64,000 nt of DNA, from assembly GCA_016928155.1 (NCBI GenBank), contig JAFGLG010000006.1, positions 38,374 through 102,373 on the forward strand, read 5' to 3'. Shown piece by piece: positions 1-8,840 of this stretch (positions within the stretch are counted from its first letter, which is position 1; every line of letters starts with the position of its first letter). A program made the position numbers and the translations under genes. Under the pieces are notes generated by a model. The model ran no database searches, was not told the origin of the DNA, and worked only from the letters and a program-made list of their open reading frames with translations. The stretch comes from Candidatus Woesearchaeota archaeon (lineage in GTDB: Archaea > Nanobdellota > Nanobdellia > Woesearchaeales > JAFGLG01).

Positions 1-1
1 C

Positions 2-1891
2 TGGCATCTTGACAGCCAAAAAGTCAGTGTCGGTTTCAGCATGTCTGAAGAGCTTGAAGTGGTCCCTCTTTCAGATTCATACAGGCTGGATTACATCAAT
101 GCAAAGCTCACCATGGTGCCGGAAGACAGCTTTCAGCAGAGTGTGAGCAATCTTGACACGAGGCCGAAGGCTGAGATCAGTGATGGTGCTCTTTTTTCCT
201 GGCATGATGTGCAGACAGACAGGGTCAGGTATGAACTGACAGCTGATATCGAGCTTTCTGAAGCCAGGCTTGAAGTCACTGATAAGGTAGATTTTCCTAT
301 CGGCAGTTTGCCGGATGATGTCAGGCCATTCCTTCAGCCTTCTGAGACGATTGATCTGAATTATGAGATGGCTCTGCTTGCTTCAAGGATCATCGAAGGC
401 GAGGATGACCTGTTTTTTGCAGTGGCCAAGATAGGCGGGTGGGTTGAGGCAAATGTTGGATATGACCTGAGCACCTTGGCTGCTGATGCATCCATGAAGT
501 CGAGCTGGGTGCTTGAGAACCGTTATGGTGTCTGCGATGAGATAACATCTTTGTTCATCTCCCTGCTTAGGTCTGTGGGGATCCCGGCCCGGTTCGTCTC
601 AGGCATCGCCTACACTAACTCACCCCAGTTTGATGCTGAATGGGGCCCGCATGGCTGGGCAGAGGTCTATTTCCCCGGAGTCGGATGGATACCTTATGAC
701 ATAACATATGACCAGTTCGGGTTTGTTGACCCGGCCCATATCATCCTGAAGCAATCACTGGATTCTGGTGAGCCTTCGTCCAAATATGAGTGGAGAGGCC
801 ATAATGTGGACATCATTCCTAAGGCAGTGGATTTCGATGTGAGGCTGAGGTCTCATGATGGCGACCAGCCTGACAGGATCAGCATCAATGTTTACCCGCA
901 TGAGGACGCTGTCGGTTTCGGCTCGTACCAGCTGATAGTTGCTGAAGTTGAGAATCTTGCTGATTATTACATAACAGAGACCCTGTATGTTTCTGGCGCT
1001 GAAATCCTCACTGCCCTCGATACGAAGATGAGAGTCAGCCTTGGGCCGGATGAGAGAAAGAGGATCTTCTTCATCCTGAAGACAGATGAGGATCTCAATA
1101 AGGGATATGAGTACACTGTTCCTGTGACTGTATACACCCAGTATGGTCTGGAATCCAGGTCATCTTTCGCCTTGAGGTATGACCGTCCTGTCTTTTCCTT
1201 GGAGGATATTGAGGATATAAGATCATCTCTGCAGGATACTGAGAGCAAGAATTACCGGAAAGAGGTCTCTTTGTATTGCACTGCAGAAAAGAGACTGCTC
1301 GTTAATGTATCATCTGATATAGGTTGCATGATCAAGAACACGGGCAATCAGATCCTTGAGGATGTGGATGCCTGCTATCAGGACCAGTGTGAGGTCTTTG
1401 ATCTGAGCATCAGTCAGGAGAGGCCGTTGGTCTTCAGCGTCCGGTTTGACAGGCCTGGTGAGAACGCGATGCTGGTCAGCATCAGGGATGATTATTTTTC
1501 AAAGGCTTTCACGCAGAAGGTGAAGGTCTTTGACAGGGTGGGCTTTGATGTGGGGATAACAGCGCCTGACTCTGTTGCATATGGTGGCCTGTTTGATGTG
1601 GATGTTGTCATAAGGAAGACCTCGGTTTCAGTGCCGAAGTACCTTTCTGTTACACTTGAAGCAGGCAGGTACGGCAAGACAGTTGATATCGAAGAGCTCC
1701 AGGATCCGGTGAGGTATGTATATAGGATTGGCTCAAAGCATCTCGCAGAGGGGGAGAACGAGATAAGGCTGAGGATCGCCTATCAGGATGGTGATGAGTG
1801 GGCTGAGTTCATTGAAAAGGATTATATATCACTCGATGATCTTACATTTTTTCAGAGATTTATGATAAGGATAAGGAATATTTTTGACTAA
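2..1891 (+). CDS. Transglutaminase-like domain protein (5' truncated by the window edge)
   Basis: The reading frame is open from base 2, so the true start lies upstream; the first internal Met is at 41. Counting from that Met, a transglutaminase/protease-like core is clear: Cys165 in RYGVCDE, His204 in GPHGWAEVYF and Asp220 in WIPYDITYD give the Cys-His-Asp triad. The context GIPARFVSGIAY is typical of this superfamily. The remaining ~380 residues are beta-rich and look like tandem Ig/CARDB-type repeats, with a few Cys (about 410-460). I infer an extracytoplasmic peptidase or cross-linking enzyme, because such beta repeats are usually external, but the N-terminus that would carry a signal or anchor is missing. 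It ends just before the DRG GTPase gene. The family is sure; the substrate is unknown. Confidence 0.8.
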   Translation, partial: WHLDSQKVSVGFSMSEELEVVPLSDSYRLDYINAKLTMVPEDSFQQSVSNLDTRPKAEISDGALFSWHDVQTDRVRYELTADIELSEARLEVTDKVDFPIGSLPDDVRPFLQPSETIDLNYEMALLASRIIEGEDDLFFAVAKIGGWVEANVGYDLSTLAADASMKSSWVLENRYGVCDEITSLFISLLRSVGIPARFVSGIAYTNSPQFDAEWGPHGWAEVYFPGVGWIPYDITYDQFGFVDPAHIILKQSLDSGEPSSKYEWRGHNVDIIPKAVDFDVRLRSHDGDQPDRISINVYPHEDAVGFGSYQLIVAEVENLADYYITETLYVSGAEILTALDTKMRVSLGPDERKRIFFILKTDEDLNKGYEYTVPVTVYTQYGLESRSSFALRYDRPVFSLEDIEDIRSSLQDTESKNYRKEVSLYCTAEKRLLVNVSSDIGCMIKNTGNQILEDVDACYQDQCEVFDLSISQERPLVFSVRFDRPGENAMLVSIRDDYFSKAFTQKVKVFDRVGFDVGITAPDSVAYGGLFDVDVVIRKTSVSVPKYLSVTLEAGRYGKTVDIEELQDPVRYVYRIGSKHLAEGENEIRLRIAYQDGDEWAEFIEKDYISLDDLTFFQRFMIRIRNIFD

Positions 1892-1892
1892 T

Positions 1893-2990
1893 ATGGCAGG
1901 CCGTGAACAGAAGATAAAGGATCTTGAAGATGAGCTCTCCAAGATGAAGTACAATAAGAGGACTCAGCATCATTATGGCCTTGTCAGGGCCAAGATTGCC
2001 AAGCTCAAGGAGGAGCAGGATACCAAGAAGCGTGGCAAGGGAAAGACTTTTGGCTATGATGTTAAGCGCACCGGCGACGGCACTGTTGTCCTGGTAGGAT
2101 TCCCCAGTGTCGGAAAATCAACTCTGCTGAATGCCTTGACAAATCAGGAGTCAAAGATTGGGGCTTATGAATTCACGACTCTGGATGTTGTGCCTGGTCT
2201 CCTGGAATATCGGGGTGCCAAGATCCAGATTCTTGATCTCCCGGGGATAATAAGGGGTGCTGCTGCAGGCAAAGGCAGGGGCAAGGAGATACTTGCCGTT
2301 GTCCGGGCAAGCAATCTGATAATTTTCCTCCTTGATGTCCATCAGACGAATCATTACAGGGTGCTGTATGATGAGATCTTCAATTTTGGGATAAGGGTGA
2401 ACCAGAAGCCACCTCAGGTGAAGATAACCAAGACGAGCAGGGGCGGTCTTAGGATAGGCTCCACTGTGAAGCTGACCAAGATAACGAATGAGAACATCCA
2501 GGGCATCCTCAAGGAATTCAAGATAATGAATGCTGATGTGCTTATCAGGGAGGATGTTGACATTGATCGTTTCATTGATGCTGTCGAGGCTAACAAGGCT
2601 TATATCTATTCACTGATTGTCGTCAACAAGATTGATGAGGCCACAAGGCAGCAGGTTGATGGATTGAGGAGGTCTTATCCTGACGCTGTGTTCGTTTCAG
2701 GCAAGGAGAAGATAAACATCGACGAGCTGAAGGATAGGATTTTCGAGAGGATGGAGCTCATAAGGGTCTATATGAAGGAGCCCGGCAAGGAAGCTGACAC
2801 TAAGGTCCCGCTCATAATGTGGAGAGGGTGCACTATAGAGGATGTCTGCAACAAGCTCCATAGGGAGTTTGTCAGTAAGTTCAAGTTTGCGAGGGTTTGG
2901 GGCAGGTCAGTGAAGTTTGACGCCCAGAAGATAATGAAGAAGTCTCATCAGTTGGAAGATGAAGACATCCTGGAGCTTCATCTTAATTGA
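1893..2990 (+). CDS. DRG-family GTP-binding protein (OBG/TGS class)
   Basis: This is a developmentally regulated GTP-binding protein of the archaeal/eukaryotic type, a ribosome-associated translation GTPase family. From the ATG at 1893 the layout is a basic coiled-coil N-terminus (1-50), the P-loop GFPSVGKS (about 69-76), switch II DLPGIIRGAAAGKGRG, the G4 motif NKID, the G5-like VSGKE, and a C-terminal TGS domain (last ~75 residues). An alternative TTG start at 1884 overlaps the previous stop; the ATG 2 nt after that stop is preferred. Length (366 aa) is normal for the family. It is probably cotranscribed with the upstream transglutaminase-like gene. The exact ribosomal role in archaea is not settled. 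Confidence 0.93.
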   Translation: MAGREQKIKDLEDELSKMKYNKRTQHHYGLVRAKIAKLKEEQDTKKRGKGKTFGYDVKRTGDGTVVLVGFPSVGKSTLLNALTNQESKIGAYEFTTLDVVPGLLEYRGAKIQILDLPGIIRGAAAGKGRGKEILAVVRASNLIIFLLDVHQTNHYRVLYDEIFNFGIRVNQKPPQVKITKTSRGGLRIGSTVKLTKITNENIQGILKEFKIMNADVLIREDVDIDRFIDAVEANKAYIYSLIVVNKIDEATRQQVDGLRRSYPDAVFVSGKEKINIDELKDRIFERMELIRVYMKEPGKEADTKVPLIMWRGCTIEDVCNKLHREFVSKFKFARVWGRSVKFDAQKIMKKSHQLEDEDILELHLN

Positions 2991-2999
2991 ATATTTTTC

Positions 3000-3146
3000 C
3001 TAGAAATCCATCAGGCCTTTCTGTCCTTTCAGCACAAGGTCTTTTGCTTCGTGGTATGTGATGCTTGACTTCAGCATGAGTTGCCTGATCTTTGTGTCAA
3101 TGTTTTTTTCTTCGTTCTGTTGGACAACCCACTGGTTAGCTTTCAT
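3000..3146 (-). CDS. Small hypothetical protein (48 aa)
   Basis: This is a charged 48-residue ORF beginning MKANQWVVQQ and ending KGQKGLMDF, predicted mostly helical. I do not recognise it. The ATG at 3146 follows a purine-rich GAGGCTGATGCG stretch. The frame stays open upstream to a TTG at 3200 in a 66-residue alternative that begins just behind an AGGAGG-like sequence. A TATA-like element on the minus strand near 3229-3238 would support transcription. It converges on the DRG gene with 9 bp between the stops. Composition looks like coding sequence, but the gene is short and unconfirmed. Confidence 0.45.
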   Translation of the reverse strand: MKANQWVVQQNEEKNIDTKIRQLMLKSSITYHEAKDLVLKGQKGLMDF

Positions 3147-3367
3147 CGCATCAGCCTCTTTTAGATGTAGTAAGTAACCCGCCGGAAACCTCCTACACAC
3201 AACTTAACAGCTTAGCGAAGTTTGTTATATAAATTTTATCATTCCTGATTTTTTGTTTCGCAGGAAATTTTTTGTGGGATCCAATGAAAAGCTTTATTAA
3301 CTTAGCAAGGATATGCGATTCAGGAGTGATTATTATCATATTGAAAATAAAGTGAGAATGGTCTGGC

Positions 3368-5200
3368 ATGTCAAAAAAAGAGATCTTTGAGAAGGTTGTT
3401 CCTGATACTTCAGTGATAATAGAAGGGATTCTGTCGAGGAAGATTGAAAATGGTGAGATTGAGGTTAAGGAGATTCTTGTTCATGAGGCTGTGCTGGCTG
3501 AGCTTGAGAATCAGGCAAACCAGTCTAAGGAGACAGGCTTCCTTGGCATAAATGAGCTGAAGAGGATCAGGGAGCTTCAGCCTAGGTTCAATTACAGGAT
3601 CACATTTTCTGGTCAGAAGCCGAGATCATCTGAGATCAGGTATGCGAAGCTTGGTGAGATTGATTCCTTGATAAGGGATCTTGCTTACGATGAGGATGCT
3701 GTTCTTTTCACTGCAGATAAGGTTCAGGCCAAGGTTGCAGAGGCTAAAGGCATGAAAGTCAGGTTTCTCCAGATTTTCACAAAGAGGACTAGGATCAAGC
3801 TCGAATCATATTTCGATGAGACGACGATGTCTGTCCATCTGAGGGAGAACACTTTTCCTTATGCGAAGAAAGGCAGGCCTGGATCCTGGGATTTTGTCCC
3901 TCTGTCAGGATCATCCTTGAAGAGGGAGCAGATTCAGGAGATTGCTTCTGAGATCATCGAAGAGGCCAGCATAAGGGATGATGGATTTATTGAGATAGAG
4001 CGCCGCGGCTCGACTATTGTCCAGCTCGGTGTTTATCGTATTGTGATCACAAGGCCTGCTTTCTCTGATGGCTGGGAGATCACTGCTGTGCGGCCTGTGA
4101 AGAAGCTCAGCCTTGATGAATATCGCCTTTCAGAGAAGCTTATGCAGAGGATAGGACAGCAGGCTGAAGGGATCTTGATTGCTGGCTCTCCTGGAGCTGG
4201 GAAGACAACTTTTGTGCAGGCATTGGCGGAATTTTATGCATCGCAGAACAAGACTGTGAAGACTGTTGAGGCCCCGAGGGATCTCCAGCTTCCTGAGACA
4301 ATCACGCAGTATGCTATCTCGCATGGCTCGCCTGAAGAAATCCATGATATACTTTTGTTGGTCAGGCCGGATTATACTGTTTTTGATGAGATGCGCAACA
4401 CTTCTGACTTCAAGCTCTTTGCTGACATGAGGCTCAGCGGCGTCGGCATGATCGGTGTCCTTCATGCCACAAATCCTATTGATGCTATCCAGCGTTTTGT
4501 CGGCAGGATTGAATTGGGTGTTATTCCCCAGGTCATTGATACTGTCATTTTCATAAAGGATGGGGAGCCGAAGAAGGTCTTCAATCTGGCCATGGTTGTC
4601 AAGGTGCCGAGCGGCATGACTGAGCAGGATCTGGCCAGGCCTGTTGTGGTCGTCAATGATTTTGAATCCAACAGGCTTGAATATGAGCTTTATTCTTATG
4701 GCGAGGAGACTGTTGTCATACCTGTTAAGGGCGGCGGCCAGAAATCCACTGTGAAGAGGATGGCTGAGAAGAGCATAACACAGTATTTCAAGAATATCTC
4801 CGGGGCATGCGAGGTTGATGTGACGAGCGAGAACAGCTGCACTGTCAGGGTCCCTGAGAAGGATATCCCGAAGATTATCGGAAGGCAGGGCAAGAACATT
4901 GAGCAGATTGAGAAGGATCTGGGCCTTTCTATCAATGTTGAAGCCCTTTCGGGCAGGGCACAGCAAGGCTCAAGTGAGGGTGTTGCATTTGATCCTCAGG
5001 TCTCAAAGAATTCTGTGCTTTTCTATGTTGATGAAAGGTTCATTGGGAAGAATGTGGAGATCTATCTGGATGATGATTATCTTCTCACTGCAAATGTCGG
5101 CAAAAAAGCCCGCATAAAGATCCATGCCAAGAACAAGATCGGCAAGATGCTCGAAGAGGCTATCCATAAGAATGGCAATATCAGGTTGATATTGGTTTGA
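3368..5200 (+). CDS. PIN domain-ATPase-KH domain protein (COG1855-type)
   Basis: This is a three-part archaeal protein of the PilT/VirB11-like ATPase group. An N-terminal PIN nuclease-like domain (about 8-140) has the acidic signature VPDTSVIIEG and a distal TADK. A secretion-ATPase-like module carries Walker A GSPGAGKTTF at about residue 273 and an aspartate-rich YTVFDEMRN box. A C-terminal KH domain has the loop IIGRQGKN near 503, followed by a small beta domain. PIN and KH parts point to RNA binding or cleavage driven by ATP rather than to pilus retraction. The role is not established. The 610-residue length fits the family. The gene stands alone; the AT-rich region at 3280-3330 is the likely promoter area. 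Confidence 0.88.
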   Translation: MSKKEIFEKVVPDTSVIIEGILSRKIENGEIEVKEILVHEAVLAELENQANQSKETGFLGINELKRIRELQPRFNYRITFSGQKPRSSEIRYAKLGEIDSLIRDLAYDEDAVLFTADKVQAKVAEAKGMKVRFLQIFTKRTRIKLESYFDETTMSVHLRENTFPYAKKGRPGSWDFVPLSGSSLKREQIQEIASEIIEEASIRDDGFIEIERRGSTIVQLGVYRIVITRPAFSDGWEITAVRPVKKLSLDEYRLSEKLMQRIGQQAEGILIAGSPGAGKTTFVQALAEFYASQNKTVKTVEAPRDLQLPETITQYAISHGSPEEIHDILLLVRPDYTVFDEMRNTSDFKLFADMRLSGVGMIGVLHATNPIDAIQRFVGRIELGVIPQVIDTVIFIKDGEPKKVFNLAMVVKVPSGMTEQDLARPVVVVNDFESNRLEYELYSYGEETVVIPVKGGGQKSTVKRMAEKSITQYFKNISGACEVDVTSENSCTVRVPEKDIPKIIGRQGKNIEQIEKDLGLSINVEALSGRAQQGSSEGVAFDPQVSKNSVLFYVDERFIGKNVEIYLDDDYLLTANVGKKARIKIHAKNKIGKMLEEAIHKNGNIRLILV

Positions 5201-5285
5201 TATGAGTTGTATATATGAAAATAATTTGATTCTCGCCAGAATCTTACATAAACCTTTTTAAATTCTCCACAAATAAGCATCTCTC

Positions 5286-6563
5286 ATGATTGACATCAAG
5301 ATTCTGAGGGAGAATCCGGAGCTGATCAGGAAGAATTTTGAGAAGCGAAGGATAATGGAAAGATTCAAGGAAGTCGAAGTTCTGAGGGAAAAGGATGAGA
5401 CCTGGAGGCAGGCGAAGTTCGATCTCCAGAAGCTCAAGCATTCTAAGAATACCATCTCTCAGGAGATCAATCAGCTGAAGAAAGCTAAGAAGCCTATAGA
5501 CTCAAAGCTCAAGGAGCTGAAGGAGCTTCCGAAGAAGATTGAGAGAGAGGAACAGAAAGTTGATAAGCTCAAGGAGGAAATCGGTCTTGGCTTGATGAAC
5601 ATCCCGAATTTCCTGCACGATTCTGTTCCGGCAGGTGAAGGCGAGGAAGGCAACAAGCAGGAGAAGCTTTTCGGTAAGAAGCCTAAATTTGATTTCAAGC
5701 CAAAGTCTCATGTTGACATCATTGATCAGCTTGATCTGGCAGATACAGGGCGCGCTGCCAAGATCTCTGGCTCCAGGTTCTGGTTCCTGAAAGGCGATCT
5801 TGCGATGCTTGATCTTGCATTGCAGAAATATGCCATTGATTTCATGACAAAGAGAGGCTATGTCTTTGTCTATCCTCCTTTTATGATGAACAGGAAAGCC
5901 TATGAAGGGGTCATCTCATTCGATGATTTCGGTGAGATGATGTACAAGGTTGACGGCGAGGATCTGTATCTGATTGCGACCTCAGAACATCCTCTCACAG
6001 CGCAGTTCATGGATGAGGTGCTCGATGAATCGGCCATTCCTCTGAAGTTTGTCGGTCTCTCGACAAATTTCAGGAGAGAGGCTGGCTCGCATGGCAAGGA
6101 CACAAAGGGTATTTTCAGGGGTCATCAGTTCAATAAGGTGGAGCAGATCATCATCTGCAAGCCGGAGCAGTCCTGGAAATTCCACGAGGAGCTGATCAGG
6201 AATGCAGAGGAGTTCTTCCAGAGCCTTGGCCTGCATTTCCGGAAAGTCAATATCTGTACAGGTGACATAGGATCCATTGCTGCCAAGAAATATGATCTTG
6301 AGGTGTGGATGCCTGTCCAGGATGCATATCGTGAAGTGGTCTCTTGCTCAAACTGCACTGATTATCAGGCAAGGAGGCTTAACATCAGGTACCGCACAAA
6401 GGATGGCAGCCGGCTCGTCCACACGCTTAATGCTACATGTGTCGCCACATCAAGGGCTCTCGTCGCCATACTGGAGAATTTCCAGAACAAGGACGGCTCC
6501 ATCGCTGTTCCTGAAGTTCTTGTCCCTTATGTCGGCAAGAGAATCATAAAAAAGCCGAAGTGA
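5286..6563 (+). CDS. serS: Seryl-tRNA synthetase
   Basis: This class II aminoacyl-tRNA synthetase charges tRNA-Ser. The N-terminal ~110 residues form the long antiparallel coiled coil that grips the tRNA-Ser extra arm; they are rich in Lys/Glu heptads. The catalytic core shows motif 2 (FRREAGSHGKDTKGIFRGHQF) and motif 3 (TCVATSRALVAILENFQ). At 425 residues it is the standard bacterial/eukaryotic-like form, not the rare methanogen type. TATA-like sequence near 5245 and an ATG soon after suggest a short leader. Two small membrane-protein genes follow closely. Confidence 0.97.
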   Translation: MIDIKILRENPELIRKNFEKRRIMERFKEVEVLREKDETWRQAKFDLQKLKHSKNTISQEINQLKKAKKPIDSKLKELKELPKKIEREEQKVDKLKEEIGLGLMNIPNFLHDSVPAGEGEEGNKQEKLFGKKPKFDFKPKSHVDIIDQLDLADTGRAAKISGSRFWFLKGDLAMLDLALQKYAIDFMTKRGYVFVYPPFMMNRKAYEGVISFDDFGEMMYKVDGEDLYLIATSEHPLTAQFMDEVLDESAIPLKFVGLSTNFRREAGSHGKDTKGIFRGHQFNKVEQIIICKPEQSWKFHEELIRNAEEFFQSLGLHFRKVNICTGDIGSIAAKKYDLEVWMPVQDAYREVVSCSNCTDYQARRLNIRYRTKDGSRLVHTLNATCVATSRALVAILENFQNKDGSIAVPEVLVPYVGKRIIKKPK

Positions 6564-6583
6564 ATGCAGAAAGAGGTAATATT

Positions 6584-6862
6584 ATGGATAAATACCAGGT
6601 TTCAGGCCCTATCTTGATAATCATCGGATTGGTTATCTGTGTCGCTTCTGCTTTTCTCGGCCTTAAGTTCATACTTTTTTTCATCATAGGTTTCTTCATC
6701 TTTCTGAACGGTGTCAGGAAGATCATCATGCGCCAGAAGAAGGTCCACAGGAAGCAGGTCATGCATCAGTATCATCAAGTTCAGATAAAGTACTGCATCA
6801 GGTGCGGCTTCCAGATGAGGAAATCAGATTTTTATTGCCCGAACTGCGGGATCAAGAACTAA
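6584..6862 (+). CDS. Small membrane protein with C-terminal zinc ribbon
   Basis: This 92-residue protein has two adjacent hydrophobic helices (about 7-27 and 30-46), a basic stretch, and a C-terminal zinc ribbon with CIRCGF and CPNCG. The ribbon should face the cytoplasm given the positive loop before it. The ATG at 6584 has an AGAGGT ribosome-binding site just upstream and is preferred to the longer form at 6560 that overlaps serS. It is 1 bp from the next gene, so the two are probably translated together. Function unknown. Confidence 0.72.
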   Translation: MDKYQVSGPILIIIGLVICVASAFLGLKFILFFIIGFFIFLNGVRKIIMRQKKVHRKQVMHQYHQVQIKYCIRCGFQMRKSDFYCPNCGIKN

Positions 6863-6863
6863 A

Positions 6864-7343
6864 ATGGAGCCGAATAAGAAGAAGGGATCTGTCAACATAT
6901 CGGTCAGGCCCGCAAGGAAAGGATTTTTCTTGTCTTTCCTTATGATAGTTCTCTATCTTGTTGTTGTCATCTTCATCGAGCTGAGGCTCAGGGCAAGCGG
7001 CATTGACCAGAAGACCCTGACCTTCCTGACCCTTATCCTGCTGTTCCTCTCATTTGCCACTTTTGTCTATATCCATATCAGGATTTATTCAAAGAAGCTT
7101 AATATCTCAGAATCAAGCCTTGTAATGGATGAGGGCATCCTGAACAAGCATCATTTGACGATAAGATATCCTAATATAACTGAGATCGGGGTCACGCAGA
7201 ATTTTTTTGCGAGGATGCTGAATTATGGGAACCTTTATATCAGGACCAGCGGCGCCAGCCAGAAGGAGTTCAGGATTGACAAGATAAGTCACCCCATCCA
7301 TGTGAAGAATATAATCGAGAAGTTTTCAGGCATGAATAGGTAA
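6864..7343 (+). CDS. Membrane protein with bacterial-type PH (YdbS/YdbT-like) domain
   Basis: Two transmembrane helices (about 18-42 and 52-74) are followed by a small beta domain typical of bPH_2 proteins: a segment like LNISESSLVMDEGIL, then the IRYPNITEIGV strand and the LYIRTSGA strand. These domains sit at the cytoplasmic membrane face; their ligand is generally unknown. The protein directly follows the zinc-ribbon membrane protein with a 1-bp gap, suggesting one membrane unit. The 159-residue length fits a single-domain member. Family call is good, function open. Confidence 0.72.
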   Translation: MEPNKKKGSVNISVRPARKGFFLSFLMIVLYLVVVIFIELRLRASGIDQKTLTFLTLILLFLSFATFVYIHIRIYSKKLNISESSLVMDEGILNKHHLTIRYPNITEIGVTQNFFARMLNYGNLYIRTSGASQKEFRIDKISHPIHVKNIIEKFSGMNR

Positions 7344-7347
7344 GTTG

Positions 7348-7495
7348 TTGTGCCATTTGCGCCAATTCGTGAGGCTTTATCAGGAAATAACCCTGCTCGT
7401 CGCGGGGGCTTGTCCCTTACAGGGACGCAGAGCCTGCAATTACAGTATCTGAAGCCGAACCTGACGCAGTGAGATTTCGAAGAAACGTGGCACAA
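7348..7495. ncRNA. Candidate structured RNA or element upstream of orc1/cdc6
   Basis: A ~148-nt GC-rich segment lies between the PH-domain gene and orc1. The ends pair perfectly (7348-7355 TTGTGCCA with 7488-7495 TGGCACAA). Inside are a second stem (7372-7376 with 7431-7435), a hairpin GTCCCT-TAC-AGGGAC (7412-7426) and another CCCTGC/GCGGGG (7391-7407). The adjacent TATA at 7513-7522 is near-palindromic and could also start a minus-strand transcript at about 7492-7496, exactly at the closing stem. I could not match it to RNase P, SRP RNA, tRNA or a known riboswitch. It may instead be a replication-origin element. Confidence 0.4.
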
Positions 7496-7513
7496 AACAG
7501 AGGAGTAAACTTA

Positions 7514-7540
7514 TTATATAATTGATTTTATGTTGGTGGG
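7514..7540 (+). promoter_or_regulatory. TATA box and Shine-Dalgarno of orc1/cdc6
   Basis: TTATATA at 7514-7520 lies about 26 nt from the expected transcript start near 7543. The GGTGGG at 7535-7540 precedes the ATG at 7546. Together they favour the ATG over the upstream in-frame TTG at 7522, which lies immediately after the TATA box. Confidence 0.55.
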
Positions 7541-7545
7541 ATAAG

Positions 7546-8616
7546 ATGTCGATGTTCAAGGATATGTTAGGCTCTGACGAATCTCTTTTCAGGGATAGTG
7601 TTGCGCTTGATTATGATTATATCCCGAAGATTGTGCCTTTCAGGAAAGGGGAGCAGGAGCATATAGCCGCGTGTATAAAGCCGCTTTTTAGCAATCGTTC
7701 TGGCCGTAATGTCGTGGTCTTTGGGCCTCCTGGTGTCGGCAAGACAGTCGCTGTGAAGCATCTTCTGAAGGAGCTTGAGGAGGAGACTGAAGATATAATC
7801 CCGATGTACATAAATTGCTGGCAGAAGAACACCTCTTTCAAGATCGTGATGGAGATGTGCCATCTGCTTGATTACCGCTTCACCCATAACAAGAAGACTG
7901 AAGAGCTCTTCAGGATCGTGAAGGATGCTCTCAACAAGAAGTCTGTGGTTTTTGTGTTCGATGAGATTGACAAGACAGAGGATCAGGACTTCCTGTATTA
8001 TCTTCTGGAAGAGATTTACAGGAAGACCATCGTTCTTATAACAAATTATAAGGAGTGGCATGTCGATCTTGATGAGCGCATAAAATCCAGGCTCACTGCT
8101 GAGATGAAGGAGTTCAGGCCGTACAACGAGCATGAGACAACTGAAATCATGAGGCACAGGCTCCAGTATGCTTTCGCTCCCGGGGTCTGGGATGATGATG
8201 CATTTCTCATTGCTGCAAAGAAGGCTTATGAGATGAATGATATCAGGACAGGGCTTTACATACTGAAGGAGGCAGGCAATGCTGCTGAGGATGTTGCCTC
8301 GAAAAAGATTGTTAGGGCTCATGTCGAGAAAGCCATCAGGAAGCTTGATGAGTTCTCCATAAAGAAGAAATCAGAGCTTAAAGATGAGTCCCAGTTCATG
8401 CTTGATATCATCAAGGAAAATTCTGGCCAGAAGATAGGCGACCTCTATCGTCTCTACCTGGACAAGGGCGGCGAGGAATCCTACAAGTCATTCCAGAGGA
8501 AGATAAAAAAGCTTGAAGAAGGGAAATTCATTGTTATCCAGAAGATGACAGGGGGGACAACAGGCACGACATCGATAATCACTTATCAGACAACAAAAAA
8601 ATTGACTGATTTCTGA
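7546..8616 (+). CDS. Orc1/Cdc6-type replication initiator ATPase
   Basis: This AAA+ protein resembles archaeal Orc1/Cdc6, which binds origins and loads MCM. Visible motifs from the ATG at 7546 are Walker A GPPGVGKT at about residue 60, Walker B VFVFDEIDK, a sensor-1 Asn in ITNYKEW, and the sensor-2 helix NDIRTGLYILKEAGNAAE. A C-terminal winged helix (about 275-357) includes YKSFQRKIKKLEEG. At ~356 residues it is slightly shorter than the usual ~400. Archaeal origins often sit beside this gene, so the flanking non-coding stretches (7344-7513 and 8617-8840) deserve attention. I did not find a clear origin recognition box in either. Confidence 0.9.
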   Translation: MSMFKDMLGSDESLFRDSVALDYDYIPKIVPFRKGEQEHIAACIKPLFSNRSGRNVVVFGPPGVGKTVAVKHLLKELEEETEDIIPMYINCWQKNTSFKIVMEMCHLLDYRFTHNKKTEELFRIVKDALNKKSVVFVFDEIDKTEDQDFLYYLLEEIYRKTIVLITNYKEWHVDLDERIKSRLTAEMKEFRPYNEHETTEIMRHRLQYAFAPGVWDDDAFLIAAKKAYEMNDIRTGLYILKEAGNAAEDVASKKIVRAHVEKAIRKLDEFSIKKKSELKDESQFMLDIIKENSGQKIGDLYRLYLDKGGEESYKSFQRKIKKLEEGKFIVIQKMTGGTTGTTSIITYQTTKKLTDF

Positions 8617-8840
8617 TATTTTGTTGATTTTCATTGTTTCTTACTTGGGATTATCCGCCTTGCATGTCTGCATTGCGGGAAAATTCAGGAGTCAGAAAAG
8701 ATAATATCCGGATTTGCATAGCAAATCTTGCCAGGACCTCTTGAATTTTTTGTCAGAATATGCTGGATTGGCAGAGGATAGGAAGAAGTGCAGATTCATT
8801 ATTATTCTCATCTTTTGAAGGATTCAGATCAGGATTAGCT
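8617..8840. other. Intergenic region between orc1/cdc6 and acylphosphatase
   Basis: This ~224-bp stretch lies between two convergent genes. It contains a perfect 7-bp inverted repeat with a 3-nt loop, GATTTGC-ATA-GCAAATC (8711-8727). There is no T-tract after it on the plus strand, so it is not a standard terminator. A weak 62-codon ORF beginning at 8760 runs into the acylphosphatase gene antisense and is probably spurious. Confidence 0.5.

Noticed and set aside
4130..4966. 278-codon open frame on the minus strand
   Set aside because: It lies wholly inside the PIN-ATPase-KH gene, whose protein has clear domains; the antisense frame has no recognisable features and is a composition effect.
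7348..7495. RNase P RNA, SRP RNA or tRNA
   Set aside because: None of the conserved core sequences (RNase P CR-I or CR-V, SRP domain IV loop, T arm) is present on either strand, so only a generic structured-element call is made.
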